Source of the DNA: Laguncularia racemosa
Lineage: Eukaryota > Streptophyta > Magnoliopsida > Myrtales > Combretaceae
Length of the DNA: 64,000 nt
NCBI GenBank assembly: GCA_037954665.1
Contig: JBBMOL010000021.1
Span: forward strand, 4,650,001-4,714,000
Reading direction: 5' to 3'
Shown: positions 46,366 to 58,201 of the stretch, in pieces
Numbering within the stretch: the first letter of the stretch is position 1
How the letters are laid out: each line of letters starts with the position of its first letter
Notes under the pieces: generated by a model
Databases searched by the model: none
What the model saw: the letters and a program-made list of their open reading frames with translations, nothing else
What the model was told of the DNA's origin: nothing
Position numbers and translations under genes: made by a program

Positions 46366-46581
46366 GTGAGAGACATGTATCTCATCTGCAACTCATCTCA
46401 GGTTAACCATAGTGTGTGGATAATTGATATTGGAGTGTCTTTTCACATGACGCCTCATAGAGATTGGTTATGCTATTTTGAGCCATATCAAGTAGGTATA
46501 ATGCAAATGGGAGATGATTCGATGCTTGATATTATTGATAATGGAAAGTTGAAGCTGAAGATAAGTATTCATGCAAGCTAA
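46366..46581 (+). pseudogene. Copia C protease
   Basis: In frame with the gag end: VWIIDIGVSFHMTPHRDWL, then GIMQMGDDSMLDIIDNGKLK. The catalytic D-[ST]-G reads D-I-G, so the protease is dead. The layout is that of copia elements annotated as Tnt1-94-like. Confidence 0.83.
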
Positions 46582-46679
46582 CTCGTAGATCTATGGTGAT
46601 TGCTAGAGGCAAACATTGTGGAAAGTTATGGAAATTGCTAGGAAGCACAGTGATCAGCGGTGAAAGTTATATCACGGAG

Positions 46680-47440
46680 TAGGTGAAAGAAGATCCCACA
46701 ATGCTATGGCATTGAAGATTAGGTCATATTGGGGAGAAAGGATTGGCGACCCTTACATCAAAGAAGATGGAGAATGGAATCCCAAGTTGTTCGATGGGTT
46801 TTGGATTTTGTGAATATTGTCTACATGGAAAACAAAATCGAGTATCTTTTGAATCCGTAGGAGGGAGAGCAAAAGGGATTCTGGATTTAATCCATAGTGA
46901 TGTTTTTTGGTTCTACACCTATAGCTTCGTTTAGAAAATGAAGGTATTATGTTTCTTTTACTAATGATTATTCCAAATATGTGTAGATATATTTCTTACA
47001 AAGAAAGGATGATGTGTTAGAAAAATTTTGTGAATTCAAAGCTTTCACAAAAATCAATTTGATAGAAAAATTAAAGTGTTGAGGACTGACATTGGAGCAG
47101 AATTGTCTTCAGTAAAATTTGATCAATTCTGTGTAACTAGTGGCATAGCAAGGTAGAAAAGCACACCATATTCACCTCAGTAGAATGGGGTGGTAGAGAG
47201 ACTTAATCGATCCCTCATGGAGAAAGAAAAGAGTATGTTAAGTGATGTAAACTTAGCAATTGAATTTTAGGCAGAAGCAGTAGCTATTTCGTGTTATCTA
47301 AAGAACTATTCTCCCACATGAACTTTGAAGGATTAGACACCGTTTAAGGCGTTGTTCAAGAGAAAGCTAGACATATCCCATGTTAGAGTATTTGGCTATG
47401 AAGCATATATGCATGTGCCTAAGGAAAAGAGGAATATGGC
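46680..47440 (+). pseudogene. Copia C integrase, unit 1
   Basis: GAG-pre-integrase segment (MLWH*RLGHIGEKGLATL, CEYCLHGKQNRVSFE), then a degraded core with SDVFWFYTYS and a C-terminal YEAYMHVPKEKRN. Frame changes several times. At about 47440 the sequence jumps from integrase to the middle of RT (LKQSLRMWYQKF), so about 1 kb of RT is deleted. Confidence 0.85.
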
Positions 47441-47917
47441 TTGAAACAATCTCTAAGAATGTGGTACCAAAAGTTTGTTCACTGTGATGTTGATTATTAT
47501 GTCTATGTGAAAAGGTTAGATGATGATTTTGTTATTTTAATCTTATATGTTGATGATATGCTGCTAGTTGGGAATAGTATAAGTATGATCAATACTGTGA
47601 AGGGACTATTGGAAAAAGAGTTTGAGATGAAAAATATAGGCTAGCAAACTTCATCTTAGGCATGCAAATAAAAAGGGAGCAAGAGAATGGAAAGTTGTGG
47701 TTAAGCCAGAAGAAATATGTTGAAGATGTCTTGGAAAAATTCAATATGATAGACTATAAGCTAGTGAAGACCCCTATGTCCATAAGTTCCATGCTATCAA
47801 CATTCTAGTGTCCTAATATTGTAGAGGAAATTGAGGAGATGGCAACGGTTCCATATGCAAGTGTAGTAGGGAGCTTGATGTATGCCATGGAGCGTACTCG
47901 TCCAGATATTGCTTAAG
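47441..47917 (+). pseudogene. Copia C truncated RT, unit 1
   Basis: Contains DDDFVILILYVDDMLLVGNS with the intact YVDDM box, then EKEFEMKNIG, the start of LGMQIKREQENGKLWLSQKK, and PYASVVGSLMYAMERTRPDI at the end. The N-terminal half of RT is missing. N2 is inserted just after this point and the coding resumes at 51811. Confidence 0.88.
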
Positions 47918-47922
47918 CAGTG

Positions 47923-48769
47923 TGATAGGAATAAAAATCTTATAGGACCTATCACTAGGGCAAGAGCCAAAGGGTTACAAAATTTAGCGATGAGGGTCCT
48001 CTTTGAACAAACCAACCCTAAAAATATTTGTAGACTAACTTATTTTCTATTACTTATTTGTTATGCATTCCGACAAGTATATTTGTCGGTTTTTACAGAG
48101 CAATGGATAAACTCGCTAAAGTTCAGCTTGTGGGTTATTTATGGACTGACATAAACCAAAGAAGAACTAGTCCAACAAATTGTTCACTTGAATTGAAGAA
48201 TTGGTCACTTGAAGACCTTTTTTTTTTTTTTTGCACTTGTAATTGTAATTTTTGAACTAGCCACCTAGTAGCAACTTTGTAATTTTTTGGTTTATTTTAC
48301 CCTAATAGAAGCAAGTATAAATACTTGCTAACTAGGGTTTTTAGGGAGCTTTTAGATAATTTGAAAATATACACTCTTTGAGTCATGAGGGAGTGCCGTG
48401 CAAATGAAAGATCTCTTATCAATTTCTTGCGAAATTGTGGTGAGATTCAATAAGAGGAGATTGTGAGTCATATCAATCTTTCTTTTGTTGTTAACAAATT
48501 GTGTTTAGTGAGTCATATCTAGGTACAATTTGTGGTTACTTTTCATTCACGTGGTTGTAATTTTCAGATTTGGTCATTTTCAATTTGAAATTTCTTCCTA
48601 GTGTACTTGTGTGATTTTCCCTTGAAAAATCACATACTTATTAGTTCAAATTTTGTTTGGTCATTTGCTTAATTAGAATTCAATTTTCATCATGCCACTT
48701 TGTGAAATTTGTTTAGTTAGATTCTTCAATTAGATTGTGTTCATGTGCTTGAATTATTAAGGCACATCA
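47923..48769 (+). repeat. N2 5' LTR
   Basis: TGATAGGAATAAAAATC to GGCACATCA. It has GCAAGTATAAATACTTGC at 48311-48328. It shares the layout of the N1 LTR but is clearly diverged from it. Confidence 0.92.
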
Positions 48770-48774
48770 TATTT

Positions 48775-48786
48775 TGGTATCGGAGC
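48775..48786 (+). promoter_or_regulatory. N2 primer binding site
   Basis: TGGTATCGGAGC, one difference from the N1 site, five bases after the LTR end. Confidence 0.88.
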
Positions 48787-50010
48787 ATAGGATTTGAGGA
48801 AGGGAATTTCATGAGCTTCATTTGACAATTAGAGTTCTTGAAGTCGATTTCTTGATCCGAAATTGTTGAAGTGATTTGTAGTAGTGATTGTGGATTTTGT
48901 TGCATTGTTGTTGTTGTAGTTGAAGTGGACGTGGATTGCTTGTAATAGCATTTGTTTTCTTGAGCTTGTCATGAGGAAGGATGAGTGTTCCTTTGTGATC
49001 ATTTGGGAAAAGTGGAAATTGAAAACAAAGAAGAGTGAATTATGTGTTGGTGATTTCAGAAATTGAGGTTGTCATTTGCAAATTTTTAGATTTGTCTTGT
49101 GTAAGGTTAAGAAAAATACTTGAAATTCAAACACCTTCTTTAAGTTGAAGAAGTTATTGTGAAATAGTTGATTGAATGTTGTTTGAATTTGAATTTGCTT
49201 CTTACCATTTGTGGAGAAGGTTACATTAAGAGTGGTATTTTGAATTTGTTGCCATGATTGTGTTATGTGTGTGGTGAAGTGGTGTTATGTTATGAAGGGG
49301 TGTTACAACGTATGGTGTTGTGTGTATAGTGGTGGAAGGGTGCTGCATGTGAAGAGGAGTGGTGTTTGAAAACTTTCACTGTGAATGTGGTGTGTGTGTG
49401 TGTGTGGCGGTGTGAGTGTGTTGTGAAGGGAATTGCAACTTGTTGTGAATTTGTGTTGTGAAGAAGGTGCTACATGTGGAAGTAGAGGTGTGTTTATGCA
49501 GTGATTAGAAAGGAAATCATAGTGGTTAAAATTTGAATTTCAAAACAAGCATTAAAGTGTGGAAGTTATTATGTATTGATGCTTAAACACTTGCTTAGTT
49601 TAATTCATTAACCCACTATTTGGAAGAGTGTTTAATTAATGCTTCAAATTGTTGTTTCCGTAATTGAAGTGTAGAAGTGTGTGAAGTTAAGTGGAGTTTT
49701 GGTTTTTCCTTTGTAGTGGTTTTTTTGTAGCATTAGAGTGTTATTATTGACTGGAAGTGTGTGTGTCGTGGTGTAAAATAAAGTGAACCGTGGGTGTAGA
49801 AGTGTATGTAGTGTCATTGTGGAAGTGTATGTGTGAAGCCATTTAGGGTGTATGTTGCACTAGTTGTTGTTGTATCGTGGAAGTGCCTTTGTGTGTATTG
49901 TACCGTGAGTGTAGGTGTGGTGTAAGGTTGAGGTGTGTTGATTGTGACATGGTGTGTAAGTGTATGTATAGTGTAGTGTGTTGTTGGCTTGTTGAAGTTA
50001 GTAAGTGATC
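48787..50010 (+). other. N2 GT-rich leader
   Basis: No ORF of note. From about 49250 it is dominated by GTGTGTGG/GTGTTGTG words with little C, like the N1 leader. Confidence 0.7.
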
Positions 50011-50957
50011 ATGTCAAATGATTTGTATTTGTCTACTAATGTACTACATCGAACCTTGACTTCTTTTCTAACCATTAATGATGGGCAGAGGTAAAATTTG
50101 TTTTATACTTCTTGTAGGGTGCAAGGTAATTTACGTGCTTTTATTATTGATGGTGGTAGTTGTACTAATGTTGTAGCTACCTCATTAGTATCAAAATTAC
50201 AACTTGTAACTATCGCACATCCAGAACCCTACAAATTACATTAGTTAAGTGAATAGGAGAGTCTCCATGTAACCTAAAGAGCTAGGGTACCTTCTAGTAT
50301 AAAGGATAAATATCATGATGAAATAGAATGTGACATTTTTCCCATGTGTACATCCCATATATTGCTTGGCAGGCTGGGGTTGTATGACATGAGGGTTTTA
50401 CATGATGGCTATAGAAATACTTATATGTTATAACTGGAGGGTAAACGTATAGTATTGAACCTTATGTCACCATCAAAGGTCCAAGAGGTTCAAAGACAGA
50501 TAAGTTAACTTTCAGAGGACCAAGAGGTTCATAAGTAGATGAGTCAATCATCAGAGGTCCTAGAGGTTCATACTTAGATGAGTTGACCTTCAAAGGACCA
50601 AGTAGTTCAGAAGCAGATGTGTCAACCATCAGAGGTCTAAAAGGTTCAGGGGCAGATGAGTAAACCATCAAAGGGCCAAGAGGTTCAAAGACATATAAGT
50701 GAAACAGGGAAGAAGAAGATATTATTTGTGGGATAGTTTGAGTTAAGGGAGGCCATAGCAAATGATAGACCATTATATGTGTTGTAGATGAGATATATCT
50801 TAGAGTTGGAGGGGCGAGAGCAACTACCCCCTGTAGTATCTCAAGTATTGGGAGACTACAGTGATATTTTTATAGATAACTTGTTAGGAGGATATAGAGT
50901 CTCTACTGCATTTAACTTATTAGATTTGAGGACAAATCTTCCTAAGGCCTGAGGAGA
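50011..50957 (+). pseudogene. Retropepsin with peptide repeats and pol tail (N2)
   Basis: ATG at 50011 matches N1. The protease core reads FYTSCRVQGNL, IIDGGSCTNVVATSL and SHILLGRLGLYD. The following segment (50466-50695) is a tandem of about six 36-39-bp units encoding a Q-P-S-E-V-x-E-V-Q-x-Q-M-type peptide. It then reaches RYILELEGREQLPPVV, LGDYSDIF and STAFNLLDLRTNL, the same deletion junction as N1. Many stops. It was cut from a gypsy pol lacking RT, RNase H and integrase. Confidence 0.82.
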
Positions 50958-51805
50958 TGATAGGAATAAAAATCCTATAGGACCTATTACTAGGGCAAGA
51001 GCCAAAGGGTTACAAAATTTGGTGATGAAGGCCTTCTTTGAATAAACTAACCCCAAAAATATTTGTAGACTAACTTCTTTTGTATTACTTATTTATTATG
51101 CATTCCAGTAGGTACACTTGTCAGTTTTTATGGGGCGATGGATAAACTTGTGAAAGCTCAGCTTGTGAGTTATTCATGGACCAACATAAACCAAAGAAGA
51201 ATTAGTCCAACAAATTGTTCAGTTGAATTGAAGAACCGGTCACTTGAAGACCATTTTTTTTGCACTTGTAATTGTAATTTTTGAACAAGCCACCTAGTGA
51301 CAACTTTGCAATTTTTTGGTTTATTTTACCCTAATAAGAGCAAGTACAAATACTTGATAACTAGGGTTTTTAGGGAGCCTTTTGATAATTTGAAAATACA
51401 CACTCTTTGAGTCGTGAAGCAGAGCCTTGCAAATGAAAGATCTCTTATCAATTTCCAGTAAAATTGTCGCGAGATTCAACAAGAGGAGATTGTAAGTCAT
51501 ATCAATCTTGCTTTTTTTGTTAACAAATTGTGTTTAGTGAGTCATATCTAGGTACAATTTGTGGTTACTTTTCATTCATGTGATTTAGGTTGTAATTTTC
51601 AAATTTGGTCATTTTCAATTTTGAAATTGCTTCCTAGTGTAATTGCGTGATTTTCCATTGAAACATCACATACTTATTAGTTCAAATTTCATTTGGTCAT
51701 TTGCTTAATTGGGATTTCAATTTCATCACACCACTTTGTGGAATTTGTTTAGTTGATTCTTCAATTGCAATTGTGTGCTTGTGATTCGGATTTTAAAGCA
51801 CATCA
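50958..51805 (+). repeat. N2 3' LTR
   Basis: TGATAGGAATAAAAATC to AGCACATCA. The promoter box is mutated to GCAAGTACAAATACTTGA (51340-51357). Confidence 0.92.
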
Positions 51806-51810
51806 CAGTA

Positions 51811-52101
51811 GGAGTAGTGAGCATATAGATGTTTAATATAAGAAAAGAGCAGTGGACAGTCACAAAGAGGGTGCTTTGTTATCTTTGTGGTACATCTGAT
51901 TTTGAGTTATATTATGAAGGTATGAAAAGCTTAAAGGGACTACAAGAATTAGAATTAAAGTGTTTTGTTGATGCTGATTGGGGAGGTGACATCAATAGCA
52001 GAAGGTCGACTAGTGGTTAAGTTATTTCCTTATTTAGTGGAGTAGTGAGTTGGATGAGCAAGAGATAGGGCATGGTTGCTTTATCTGGTATTGAGGTAGA
52101 A
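51811..52101 (+). pseudogene. Copia C RNase H, unit 1, first part
   Basis: Resumes after N2 with REQWTVTKRVLCYLCGTSDF, then LKCFVDADWGGDINSRRSTSG (D of the RNase H site kept) and a VSWMSKR segment. Interrupted at 52107 by L2; continues at 55542. Confidence 0.87.
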
Positions 52102-53199
52102 CACATTGTGATGCCCACTTTGAGGGCTTCTCGTGATAACCCGCTATGATTGCTTAATCCCCCGTTTAGTAACCACAAAGCGTCTCATCTCTCGTGTTGT
52201 GCCTGTTAACCATAATAATAACATTCCTTGCTCAACGGAAGTAGTCAATTACTATATTATTACAGGGCTTCCAATGGTTCCCTTTACACAACCACTGGTA
52301 TACCCAAGATGCTATTGGATCACTTATAGGCATTTACAACAATTATAGAAATCTAGTCTAACAATATCTACATTGATCTAGTCCTTGCATTCTTCCCACG
52401 AACTATGCCCTCAGTTAGGCAACAAGTATTTACCTTAGTTTGTCGATTCATAAGGAAATTTCAGTAGTTTTCACCTGCAATGCAAAATCTATAGGTGGGT
52501 AAGCCAAAGCTTAGTGAGATAGGGTGCAATCTCTCAGTGTTGCAACAAACACAACAATTTCAAGCAAGTTATCAAACAAATTCTATGCATGAACAATCAC
52601 ATGAATGCAGCATCTCACGTGGTCTTTCGGTAATCGACGTGAAGTCTAAGGTTTACGCCCCCCCTTGACCTTGGGTTAGGGATTCTGAAGCCACCACCAA
52701 AGCCCAAGTCTTATGCATAATGTAATTACTTTTATCACTTTACTATAACTGTATCTTAATGTTAGTGATCTAGGCTCAGGTGCCTCTCATACACTGAGCA
52801 TTTACACCCTCAAGAGATAGGTTAGACTTGGAATCATCATGACATGACAATCTCTTAATAACTTAGTTTGCACTTAGCAGAATAGTGATCCTCTAATCAC
52901 TTCTGGTGCGTCCTATAGCTATGATGGCCTTGAACAATGCAATGTTCGTGCAATGCATGTTAAGTTTTAGTTAGGTTTAATAAATAGTTAAGGTTTTAGG
53001 GTGATCATCTAAGGTTAAGCACATATGCAAGCATCAATCATGTTAACGATCTATTCATAACACACTTAATCATTTCAAGGAGCAAGGTATAATGTAACGC
53101 CAATAAGGAAACAACATCCATATGATTGAAGCAAGAAATCATTAAGCAAGAGAGTTCTGAATCAACTACATTCATTGCAATCCCCTTTCCTCTCTCATT

Positions 53200-54239
53200 C
53201 TTATAACTTACACTCATAATTATAATTATAAGTCTCATCTTTGGATATGTATACATATATGCCTATAGCATATGGATGTTAAGTTAGATTCCCATATCTC
53301 CTTTAACCATATACCCATCATATGTATATGCATTTATTTTTTGTGGTCATGTAAGACCACCTTCCTCCCTTACTCCTATATAACCTATATAACCATAGCT
53401 TATGGCACTTGCAACATCTTATCCTTTCCTCTCATTTACATGTAACATATGTATGTACATGTGTAAGAACTTAGGTTATTAGAGACTAAATTCCTCCCCC
53501 ACAATTTATAACGTACGTTTATGCATGTCTATATTCTTTACATTAATCGCCACAATCCACAACAACATACATGCCATAGTATATTCCCTTCCTACTACTA
53601 GTAAAATCATACATACATTAAGGAAAAGATCCAACATCTATATGCTCCTACATGTTGTCTTATATCCTCATTCATGGATTTCCATCCTTCTTCCAATTTC
53701 CTAACACACAAGCACATAATCAAACCAACATCAATATAATTCTCACTTTCACCTCTATGTCATTTTATAGCCTACATACTCAAGTTGAATTTCCATTTCC
53801 GCCTTCTTCATCCAATATATAAACATATACCTATATAGCATTCTTGAGCTAGCTTCCCAATCCAACAAAGTATGCATATACCCATATACATATATATCTA
53901 TGTCCACTCCAAAGCAATAGAAAGGAAAGTCTTAATTTTGCCTAGCAACCAAGGGAACATACAAATACATACATATATCTATTTATTTACAGCAACCAGC
54001 ATCTTCATATATATCTATACCCAAACATTTGCTAGCAGCACATGCCCCCTTCCCCTGCATATGGATATACACATATATGTTGCAACAACCTTGGAATGTC
54101 AACCAGTGACCAGCTTCTCATATAGCTTCCACATCTTTGCAATCTACTGCAATATGCATACACATACATGGTTCCTCACGATAGAGAGCAACAATGATGT
54201 TCCAGCAATTCCACTTACAGCCTAGCAACCGGCGTGTAA

Positions 54240-54277
<38 letters not shown>

Positions 54278-54573
54278 ATACAACAACCAAAAACTTCACA
54301 CATGCATGCCAAATGAACGAAAAGAAAAAGAAAAATGCCCGGCACATTCCAGCGAGTGCAATATGTATTAAGTATGTATATATATATATATAAGGCCATT
54401 TTCTATAATAGTAGGGAGAAAAGAAAAGGCCTTGCACAACAGGAGGCATCCAACAAACACAAATACTTCATACCTATATACTTATATATATCTTTTTGCT
54501 GTAGTCAGCAAAGGAAGTAACCACGCACATAAGCACTAGGAGAGGGCCCAATGGTCACGTACAACACCTATAC

Positions 54574-54615
<42 letters not shown>

Positions 54616-54660
54616 CAACACAAAATTCCCAATAAAGCATACGTAATCAACAATATATAT
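53200..54660. repeat. CA/TA-rich simple sequence in L2
   Basis: ATACATATATG-type words, with pure (AT)n at 54242-54273 and 54584-54610. Corresponds to the CA-rich tract of L1. ORFs here are low-complexity artefacts. Confidence 0.82.
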
Positions 54661-55148
54661 GCAATATAACACATCACGGAGTCTAACTCATCTTGGTCTC
54701 ATTTTCTTAGGGTTTAATCGAAATAGTCTTTAGGTATTTTCGAGCCAAAATTTTCTTCACCTAAAAAAATTAAGGAAAAGTATATTATTACATGCTACAC
54801 ATGGTCTAGATCACCCAACCTAGTGTTTCTCTAACTATTATAACTAGTTTTAGGTAAAATACTAATTTTTATACTTATTTGTTCTTTGTACACAACTTTT
54901 AGAAATTAACTCAATTTCGCGAGAAATTAGTCTAGTTGAGTTGTACTCACCTCGAGGAACATGTTGGTAGTCTTGAATCGTCAATTAGAGGTCCTATGTG
55001 TGAGTTATGATTTTTTTTGTTCGGTTTTTCCCTTTCCTTTTCTACCATAGCTTTCATCTGGCTTGGTGGTCTGCTCTCGTTTGTCCCTCTTTGCCTTTTC
55101 CTTTTTGTCTTCTTTTATGTGGCTGTAGGTCCTCTACGACCTGCCACT

Positions 55149-55201
55149 TATATATATATATATATATATATATCCTATTATTATTATTATTATTATTATT
55201 A
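55149..55201. repeat. Microsatellite (TA)n then (ATT)n
   Basis: TA repeat 55149-55172, then an ATT repeat about 55176-55201. Confidence 0.93.
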
Positions 55202-55541
55202 ACTAATATTTTATTATAATTAAGGTTTCAAATTCCTAGTGTATTTTCGTATGTGCTATGACATTGATAAAATTTAAGATTTTTAATATTTTATTATGAA
55301 ATTTTATACTTAAAGCTAATTTGATTATTTCGAGCATGAATATTTACTCGGAATTCCTATTTGACAATCCTAAGTCTATAATTTTAATTTATTTTATCAT
55401 TTAACTAATGATTTCTCATGATTTGCTCTTCGTGTGATTATTTCTTTTATTATAGTTTTATATGGAGAGTGTTTAAGGCTTTTAGTACAATTTTTTAATT
55501 ATATTGATATTATACGCAACTGAAATTTTGCAGATTTTACA

Positions 55542-55882
55542 TACATAGCTCTTACTCATGCTGCTAAGGGAGTGATCTGGATAAGCAAATTGTGTAGAGA
55601 GCTTAGTTTTACATGAGGAGAAGTGAAGATTGGGTGTGACAGCTAAAATGCTATATTTTTGGCTAAAAATCCTGGTTTTCATGTAAGAATAAAGTACATT
55701 GATATAAAATATCGCTTCATTCAAGAGAAAGTAGAACAAAATGTTATAGAGCTAGAAAAAAGTTGACAGACAGGGGAACAATGTAGATTTTTTTACTAAG
55801 GTAGTGAGTGCAGAAAAGTTTGAATGGTGTACAACTGTATTGGGTTTAAAAAAGCATGGGAAGTATTCGCCAAGTGAGAGAA
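55542..55882 (+). pseudogene. Copia C RNase H, unit 1, C-terminal part
   Basis: Resumes with TYIALTHAAKGVIWISKLCREL, then KIGCDS-like and VDFFTKVVSAEKFEWCTTVLG, the usual copia RNase H end. Followed directly by the internal LTR. Confidence 0.85.
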
Positions 55883-55951
55883 TGTTAGGGTATGGCTTAT
55901 ACTCTCCTATGATAGGAAAGCAAGTGGGCATTGCTCATGAATAGCTGTTAC
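55883..55951 (+). repeat. Copia C internal LTR, first 69 bp only
   Basis: TGTTAGGGTATGG to ATAGCTGTTAC. It lacks the 100-bp block of the left LTR and matches the right LTR better. Cut off at the junction with the inverted LTR fragment. Confidence 0.8.
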
Positions 55952-56509
55952 AACTAATTACAACTAGATATGACAAACTAGAAATAATTGGAAGCAACTT
56001 AAGAAGTATTGATATGACTCACAATAATCCTTATGCCAACTTGCCAAAATTTCAATTGAAATTGATAAGAATGTATTTGTGTGAAGATGGAACTCCCTCA
56101 TGGTAAGAAAAGGCAGATTTTCTAATTGTTCAAAAGTCCCTTCTAAAAATTACTTAGCAAGTATTTATACTTGCTCTAATTAGGGTAAAAACAACAAAAG
56201 CAAAATTACAATTAAAACTAACAAGTGATCAGTTCTTAAGCAACAAAAGACAATTACAAAGTAAATCTTCAAAATGGTCAGTTCTTCTCTTCCATGGAAC
56301 ACGTGTAGATTAGTTGATGTAAGTCCATGAATGACCCACAAGTGATCTTTAGTGAATTTTATTCACCGTCTTATAAAAAGCCGATAAATTTATCTACAAC
56401 AATGCAAAGACAAATTATTATTAGATAAATAAGACAACATATGGATATTTGGGCTCATATATCAAATTTGGTTTCTCCACTACTAGAACCATAGGTTTGA
56501 ATCCCATCA
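55952..56509 (-). repeat. Inverted S1-type LTR fragment
   Basis: Reverse complement of the first two thirds of an S1-type LTR. On the minus strand it starts TGATGGGATTCAAACC at 56509 and shares the TATA box (56157-56174). Its 3' third is missing at the left junction. The intact end abuts the integrase of unit 2 (CAGTGGCATAGC). Confidence 0.87.
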
Positions 56510-57953
56510 CAGTGGCATAGCAAGGCAGAAAACCACATCATATTTACCTCATTAGAATGGGGTGGTAGAGAGACTTAATCGATCCCTCATGGAGAAAGCA
56601 AGGAGTATGTTAAGTGATGCAAACTTAGCAATTGAATTTTAGGCAGAAGTAGTGGCTATTGCATGTTATCTAAAGAACTAGTCTCCCACATCAGCTTTGA
56701 AGGATTGGACACCGTTTGAGGCGTTATTCAAGAAGAAGCTAGACATATCTCATGTTAAAGTATTTAACTGCGAAGCGTATGTACATGTGCCTAAGGAAAA
56801 GGGGAATATGGATTGAAACAATATCTAAGAATGTGGTATGAAAAGTTTGACTCGTATGCCTTGAAGCTTGGCTTTGTTCATTGTGATGCTAATCATTGTG
56901 TCTATGTGAACAGGTTAGATGATGATTTTGTTATTTTAACCTTATATGTTGATGATATGCTACTAGTTAGGAATAGTATGAGTATGATTAGTACTATGAC
57001 GGGACTGTTGGCAAAATAGTTTGAGATGAAAAATCTAGGCCCAGCAAACTTCATCTTGGGCATGTAGATAAAAAGGGAGCAAGAGAATGGAAAGTTGTGG
57101 TTAAGCCAAAAGTAATATGTTGAAGATGTGTTGAAAAAATTCAATATGATAGATTGTAAGCTAATGAAGACCCCTATGTCCATAAGTTCGAAGTTATCAA
57201 TGTTTTAGTGTCCTAATACTGAAGAGGAAATTGAAGAGATTGCAGTAGTTCCATATGCAAGTGCAATAGGGAGCTTGATGTATGCCATGGTGTGTACTCA
57301 TCCAGATATTGCTTAAGCAGTAGGAGTAGTGAATAGATAGATGTCCAATCCAAGAAAAGAGCATTGGATAGTTGCAAAGAGGGTACTTTGTTATCTTCAC
57401 GGTACATCTAATTTTGAGTTATGTTATAAAGGCATGAAAAGCTCAAAGGGACTACAAGCATTAAAACTAAAGTGTTTTGTTGATGTTGATTGGGGAGGTG
57501 ACATTGATAGCAGAAGGTCGACTAGCAGTTGTGTTATTTCCTTATTCAGCGAAGTAGTGAGTTGGATGAGCAAGAGATAAAGCATGGTCGCTTTATCTAG
57601 TACTGAGGCAAAATACATGGCTCTTACTCATGTTGTTAAGGAAGTGATCTAGATAAGCAAATTGTGTAGAGAACTTGGTTTTACACAAGGAAGAGTGAAG
57701 ATTGGGTGTGATAGCCAAAATGCTATATTTTAGGCTAAAAATCCTAGTTTTCGTGTAAGGACAAAGCACATTGATATACAATATCATTTCATTCAAGAGA
57801 AAGTAGAATAGAAAGTTATAGTGCTAGAAAAAGTTAACATACAGGTGAATAGTGCAGATTTTTTGACCAAGGTAGTGAGTGTAGAAAAGTCTGGATGGTG
57901 TACAACTGTGTTAGGTTTAAAAAAGCATGGGAATTATTCACCAAGTGGGAGAA
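56510..57953 (+). pseudogene. Copia C unit 2: integrase end, truncated RT, RNase H
   Basis: Begins in the integrase core, continues to VHVPKEKGNMD, then crosses the same integrase-RT junction as unit 1 (LKQYLRMWYEKFDSYALKLGF). The YVDDM box is intact (LTLYVDDMLLV). RNase H follows (KCFVDVDWGGDIDSRRSTS, YMALTHVVKEVI, DFLTKVVSVEKSGWCTTVLG). It is uninterrupted where N2 and L2 sit in unit 1, so it serves as the empty-site reference for both. Several stops. Confidence 0.88.
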
Positions 57954-58196
57954 TGTTGGGGTGTAACTCATATTCTCCTATGATAAGAAAGTACATGAGC
58001 CCTGCTCATGAATAGCTGTTACTATATATTCTCTTTTTTGCTATAATTGAAAAAAGTAACGAGAGATACGATGTGCTAATTATACCGGAATCCTTTGTTG
58101 GATATGGCTCTAGTTTAAGGGTGAATCAAGATAAAATCTAATGTTTCAATTTCTCCCTCTTTTACTTTACTTCGTTATTGTATGCCGATCTTAAAA
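57954..58196 (+). repeat. Copia C right LTR
   Basis: TGTTGGGGTGTAAC to CTTAAAA (the last bases are mutated from CTTATCA). Followed by ATTGG. Confidence 0.85.
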
Positions 58197-58201
58197 ATTG
58201 G

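Larger units (their letters stand above)
47923..51805 (+). mobile_element. Protease-only gypsy derivative N2, inserted in copia C
   Basis: LTRs 47923-48769 and 50958-51805, flanked by CAGTG (47918-47922) and CAGTA (51806-51810). The second copia unit at 57320 shows the uninterrupted sequence, confirming the insertion. Same architecture as N1: PBS, GT-rich leader, protease, peptide repeats, pol tail. More decayed than N1. Confidence 0.9.
52107..55541. mobile_element. Long LTR-like unit L2, inserted in copia C
   Basis: Starts TGTGATGCCC and ends GATTTTACA, with CACAT (52102-52106) and TACAT (55542-55546) flanking (four of five match). 3.4 kb, no coding recognised. It shares its start block (GCATCTCACGTGGT near 52610, GTTTACGCCCCCCC near 52650) and its end with L1, so it is the same family, without the DSK2 fragment. 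Contains CA/TA-rich tracts. Confidence 0.85.
45088..58196 (+). mobile_element. Ty1/copia element C, probable collapsed tandem with three LTRs
   Basis: The outer LTRs (45088-45435 and 57954-58196) are flanked by ATTGG at 45083-45087 and 58197-58201, a perfect duplication, so they bound one insertion. Inside there are gag, protease, integrase, RT and RNase H of one unit, an internal LTR piece (55883-55951), an inverted LTR fragment (55952-56509), and integrase, RT and RNase H of a second unit. N2 and L2 are nested inside the first unit's RNase H region. The layout fits LTR-int-LTR-int-LTR followed by a deletion. Confidence 0.82.

Noticed and set aside
50462..50773. Minus-strand ORF with repeated PLGPLMV peptides
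   Set aside because: Shadow of the plus-strand tandem repeat in the N2 pseudogene.
54118..54449. Minus-strand ORFs rich in Tyr and Ile
   Set aside because: Translations of (AT)n microsatellites.
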